Of a stretch of DNA of 20,278 bases, positions 15,413 to 20,278 are shown piece after piece. The notes under the pieces are model-generated. The model worked only from the letters and a program-made list of their open reading frames with translations, made no database searches and had not been told where the DNA came from. Origin of the DNA: Larix sibirica (lineage: Eukaryota > Streptophyta > Pinopsida > Pinales > Pinaceae); the NCBI GenBank assembly GCA_004151065.3, contig NWUY0300008243.1, positions 31,142-51,419 on the forward strand, read 5' to 3'. The position numbers were made by a program, and so were the translations under genes. Within the stretch, counting starts at the first letter, position 1. Each line of letters opens with the position of its first letter.

Positions 15413-18400
15413 AAATTTATTATTTTTATTAAACGAAATTTAATACATACTTTATTATTTAGTCGAATATATATATAGAAAGCTAAATCTAAATATTTTA
15501 TTTGAATGTAAACCATTATTATTAGGATGTTTAAAAGAAACTAGCAAATTTGATTAATTTTGAAAGGTGAAGCGTCAAGTCTTATAAGGCATACACAATA
15601 GAGATATGAATTGTCTTATTTTATTTCATTCCATATTTTTGGTTGTTAGTTGCTTATATAATTTTGTAACATATTCAAAATAGTTGTGTTGAAAACATTG
15701 AAAATAATCATGTTAAAAACAAAAATGCGTTCATGTGATTACTTATGATTATTAAAAAAAATTATATTGGCAACTAAGGCTTGTCCCCAAAAGTAAAGTA
15801 AGCTAGCAAGATTGTTAGATTGTCATTTTGTGTCGATCTAGAGATGTACTCTCCTATTCCTACCAATTGCATGAGTGGGCTAGGCTTATAAGGTTATGGT
15901 TATATTTTTTTGGGATAGAAAGAGCATGGAAATATAAGTTCTTTATATTACTTTTCAATTATTATTTTTTATAAAGAATTATTATTAAAAACTTCATAAA
16001 AATATATATGTTATAAGTTAACATAATATGAAATATATATGTTATATTTTAATTTAAGATATATAAGTTATATTAACATATGACAAGCATTTATTTGAGA
16101 ACTTATGTGAATGGACCTTGACTAACATTCATGTGAACCTTTGCTTAAATAAATATTGATCAATGAACCCATTAAGGTTGAGATCTCATCAAATTGAGCC
16201 TACGTGCACTTAGAACCCATTTGACATCGACTTGTGAAAAGGAGCCCACATGTGTCGAGTACCCCAATTGGAAAATGTCCATAAGGAGTAGAACCTTTGA
16301 GGAGGATCCCACCAATGTCAAATTTATGAGAAGCCAACTTGAGTCGAATCTCTGAGGAGGAGCCAGTCTAAAGGAGGAGAAATTGCACCTAAACTTGTGT
16401 AAGTGAACAAATTCTCGTCTTTAGATCTTGAGTCAATTCTAGTTTCAATTTGATATATTTTTGTCTTTTAACGTCAAGGCAATTTTGGTTCTATCTATTT
16501 TTGTCTTTGTTATTCAAGCCACTAAAACCAAACCATAATGCCGTATTCCCCATTTTGAAGCATCACAAAAAGAGAAAGCTCCCCATAACCCTCAAAACGT
16601 GTCCCTATGACATGGAGCTAGAGATGGACAAGTTCCTTATTAAAAGCAAGGGATTCATAAAAGGAGAAGGGAAGCCTAGGGAAACCCATTTGATGTAGGG
16701 AGAAGGAGAAGGATAAATGAACCCAATAATCCAAATCCAAACAAACATATCAGGGTAACCAAACATCTCAGTGGAAAGTTATCAATGTGGTTTCCAATTT
16801 GTTCAACCATGTTTATATAGATTGCATTATCTATTGTAATGACAAATCATGCACAATGTCAAAAACCACTATCAACGTGCCATTTGGATTGATTTGAGAG
16901 AAATATTTACCTCCTTATTACCTAGCTTTCCTTACATGTGTAAACTTTTTCTCCATCGTGAATCCACTATGGATATCTTTTAGTCTAACCATAGTGACTT
17001 GGTGAATTTGAATACTGTAAATGGTTGAGACTTCAACTATGATTCATATAGCTGACAAGCTTATCCATCATCGTTAATATTGTATCATGTTGGGACAAGA
17101 TGCCAGCAAGAGTGTTGTATCTAAACCTTTCCTTTAATCATCAACCTAGGGGTTCGTACAAACTTCTGAGGGTCCTGCACAATATGTGTAACCTACAAAG
17201 AAACCTAATGATGCCTAGTAGTATGTAACTTCAAATCAATCGAAAGTACTACTGGTAAAAAGCAAAGAAGAATTTAATCTATGATCTAAGTGTTGCAAGG
17301 GACATGGCTCCCCTCATTCTACTAGGCATCTATCCCTTTATCAGCGGTTTTAGAGACAAGTTTTAGAAAGCTCCTAGAAAAACCTTTTGAAGGACACCCT
17401 AATTTACCCTACCATCCACGCATCAATTACAGGTTTTCCAATGACATCAGACTCTGAGCAAGTAATGAAACAAATAGAGAACTTTAATGCTTTACCTAGC
17501 TCATATGACAAGATCTCATGTGATATAAAAATAAGCATTCAACTTCAAATTGCAAAAACAATAAAAAGATATTTATGTCGAATTAAAAGTGCATAAATAA
17601 TTTATCAAATCTTACTCTATTGAAACATTGGAAATATTCTACAAATTCTAGTAAATCTACGCTATCTGCTATGTTCTATTAACATTCATACAAAAACAAT
17701 AAATCTATTCTAACACACAAGTCCCTGTAGTCACCTATGGATGGGCCATGATCCAAGGTGATACAGGAACAATAAGATTACTCAATAAGTTGGAGGAATA
17801 AAAGTCTTCATTTACCTTGAAAATAATTGTTCAACATCAAAAACTTAGTTTCTCTTTCAAATTGTAATCAAACTGAGTTCATAACAAAATGGGCACTAGC
17901 CTTGCTAGTTTCTCCCTTCTGATTTAAATATAAAAATGTATCTTCTCCTCTAGTTGATAACATCTAGTCTATCTGAAATATCTTCATGCAATTAATGTCG
18001 AGTATACTAGTGTGCATAGGTAAGATCACTCGAGATCAAAAAGAGTGATATGGTGTTGCCTTGGATATGTTCAATGGATGCCATGTGCTCTATGGATTCG
18101 GGCAGATTCTAATTGATGGATCTGTGAGTAACATCAAATCCATTGCTGATGTTTTCCTGGTAATCATGGCTATATTCAAAAACTGACAGTGCTTTAACAA
18201 AATTGATAGTGCTTCACTTAACATCTGTCTGCGTCTTTAGATAGCTGGAAATTCAGTAGTAAAAAATGGCACTCCTTCTGGGTGTTGAGTCAAAGACAAT
18301 GTCAGATGGAACCTGGTTCCTTTATACGCTGTTATATCACCAAGTTATTAGTATATTTTTGGCACATTAGTCATTAAAAAGGAAAGAATTAATCAACAAA

Positions 18401-20163
18401 GCAATTATTTCTAAATATGCATATAATCTAAACTAAGTGCCTTCCTTGTCTTACTCTATGTATTATTTCCATTGTTGGGGTTTAGAATGCTTCATTTTAT
18501 CAAGAAAAAGATGGCTTTTGCAACCAAAAGTGGGAGCCATCAATAGCCATATGGAAAATAGTACCAAAACCACCAAATGCATTTGAGTTTTAAGAATGTC
18601 TCCCCACTTTGTTCAAAATATCTATACAATTGACAAATTTAGTCATTAATGATTCATTTGTCTTCCAGTGAAGATTACTCAATGCAATGATGTTTATATG
18701 TTGAAATGGAACACTTGATTCAATTATTTTTAAAAATTATATTAAAAAATTATCGAGTTTGGGTTTTGCATATACCACCATTGAAGTGTAAGTTTATGCA
18801 AAGCATTGATGTTGGTGAATGATATTGACCTAATATTTTGTTTAGGTGTACGTAGAAAATATTTTCTACTATGATAATGTGTAACTTTTATCCATCAACC
18901 CATGGTAAAGCAGTACATGGGGGAATGAACACTAATCACAAACGATGATTAGGACATGATATGGAGAAACAAGTAGTAGTAGGATGTGCAAAGAGTTGGG
19001 AAACGACTAGCATAGTGTCTAGGTTTGGGTCAATGTGTGGAAAAGGGGCCATGAAAATGTATTTGAGGCATCAGATTTAGGATTACCTTGATCAATATTT
19101 TTGTCCACCCAATCTTCATGAAATTTGGTAAAATGATAGTGTTGTAGCCTTTCTAGTAGTCTTTGACATAGGATGGTGCCATTGTGGCTAATGAATTTAA
19201 GAATAAATTGAGATGCCATGTCGTGGGTTGCAAATTCAAACATTTGATATCTACTTCAATTCAAGTTAATAACTAATTTAGCAATGAACCAAATGAACTA
19301 TTAAATCTAAGTGTGAATGTTCTCACTAAGCCTTCCTTCCGATGAATGACTCCTTTAATTAAATCATTAACTCGTTAATTTTGTTTATATATCCTTTACT
19401 AATATTTCACCATCAATTTGAAGTGGCACTCCATCTTGCTTAGGTGCTTTATTTGTGATTTTGAAGGAACACTCCCATCATAATGTTATTAATATGGTTG
19501 TAGGTTGATTGGGGGAAGAAACCTATGGGTAAGGGAAATACCACATCATAGGGTAGTAGTACAATACCATGACTTGCATGGCCCCCCACCTTTCACATTA
19601 GTCTTGGACTTCCATAGGTAATATATTAGATCAAACATCTATATTTATTGTTGAAATGGAAGAAATATTTATTAATTTTTCTTGTTGATAGGTTGAGCTC
19701 CCATTTGTAGGGCATGTTGTCGATGATGATACACTTCATGACCTTAACCCTTATCTTTCAATAAAGCATGATTTGGAGAAGTGCACAAAGTTGTATTTAG
19801 TCTACTAAAAATTAATACTCTTGAAAGCCACCAAGAACAAGATGAATTACCTAGAAGAATAGATCAATATATAGTGAAGAACTAAACTTAATGAACATAA
19901 TACTTTCATGATTAGTAAATTCAACATATCTTTTCTAGTTTCAAAAAATAATGAATGCACTTTTTATTTGTTGCAGTGAATTTTTTAATGTGTTCATACT
20001 ATCAATCAAAAAGTTGGTCCTAGTACTAATCCTTAGCCACCACTAGATGTACAATCCACCGTTCCCGTTAGACCCACAAATCCCAAGACCATCTCATGAC
20101 ACCACACCCATAAACATCCCCAGTTCTCCATTGTAAGGCGTGACCACAACCAACCTCCAAAAT
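15413..20163. other. Long intergenic stretch, no supported gene
   Basis: About 4.7 kb without a convincing coding frame, RNA gene or element end. Frames at 16450-16698 (+), 17387-17596 (+) and 19019-19243 (-) reach 69-82 codons but show no family pattern. The first 650 bp are very AT-rich. The less AT-rich 16120-16700 and 18030-18330 could be decayed element or intron sequence. Given the integrase trace at the right edge, part of this may be unrecognised LTR-element remnants. Confidence 0.5.
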
Positions 20164-20278
20164 CACAATCTTATTTTTCCCATCAAATTGAGGATGGTAA
20201 GAGGAGTTGTGATCCAATTGAGTGCCCAAACAAAAAAAATATTTCCTTTCAAAAATTACCAATGAAAATTGAATCTCT
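20164..20278 (-). pseudogene. Ty3/gypsy integrase fragment, broken, runs off the window
   Basis: On the minus strand, from 20278, the frame reads RDSIFIGNF, a TGA, then KEIFF. After a frameshift, the frame down to 20164 reads CLGTQLDHNSSYHPQFDGKN. This is the integrase core segment around D-R-D-x-x-F ... L-G-T-x-L ... Y-H-P-Q-T-D-G-Q-T-E that is typical of plant Ty3/gypsy polyproteins. The catalytic Glu position (end of TDGQTE) reads Lys, the next sequence leaves the pattern, and there is a stop plus a frameshift, so it is dead. The rest of the polyprotein should lie beyond the right edge of the window; the 3' part is not recognisable here. Confidence 0.75.

Noticed and set aside
15000-15480. 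AT-rich direct repeats as a CRISPR-like array
   Set aside because: Plant nuclear context, unequal units merging into AT runs, and no unique spacers of constant length.
16450-16698. 82-codon plus-strand frame, and 17387-17596
   Set aside because: Length is near chance expectation, composition is unremarkable, and no motif is seen.
19019-19243. Minus-strand 74-codon frame as a gypsy or copia polyprotein piece
   Set aside because: It has some protein-like character (CQRLLERLQHYHFTKFHEDW), but I could not match it to any polyprotein domain.

Overview
The window looks like nuclear DNA of a seed plant. It is AT-rich and mostly intergenic, and it is dominated by decayed transposable elements of plant type: non-LTR retrotransposons whose first ORF has a DUF4283 domain and a CCHC knuckle, a hAT-like DNA transposon, and a trace of a Ty3/gypsy integrase. 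The large, old, repeat-rich intergenic space would suit a gymnosperm or another large-genome plant, but nothing here fixes the species. Only one stretch looks like a living host gene: the 3' end of a LOTUS (OST-HTH) domain protein at 1-819. Ambiguous bases at 1183-1184, 5376, 8885-8886, 10460-10461 and 15307 suggest closed gaps or contig joins.

Layout. 1-819: terminal coding part of a LOTUS-domain protein with two in-frame tandem duplications. 820-3662: mostly non-coding, with short tandem duplications, a 99-bp foldback (1610-1708) and an unrecognised exon-like reading frame (1882-2319, one internal stop) followed by AATAAA signals. 3663-5200: 5' part of a dead LINE (copy A), covering ORF1 only. 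5373-6118, minus strand: the 5' part of a different LINE with its own DUF4283 domain, cut off exactly at an N. 6119-7186: very AT-rich DNA with a repeated module. 7187-15013: a second, nearly complete but dead LINE of the copy A family. It has ORF1 (7289-8769) and ORF2 (10484-14499) with endonuclease, reverse transcriptase, zinc-binding and RNase H remnants, then a 3' UTR. It is split by a 1707-bp hAT-like element (8770-10476). 15023-15412: tandem repeats and an AT microsatellite. 15413-20163: no gene that I can support. 20164-20278, minus strand: a fragment of gypsy integrase running off the window.

The best-supported structural result is the nested insertion. The 8-bp duplication GTGAAAAA flanks an element with CAGTGTTCC/GGAACATTG ends. 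Removing the insert and one repeat copy brings LINE ORF1 directly onto the start of ORF2, with the two ORFs overlapping by 20 nt. This gives the order of events: LINE insertion first, hAT insertion later, then decay of both. I see no new defence, regulatory or metabolic system in this window.
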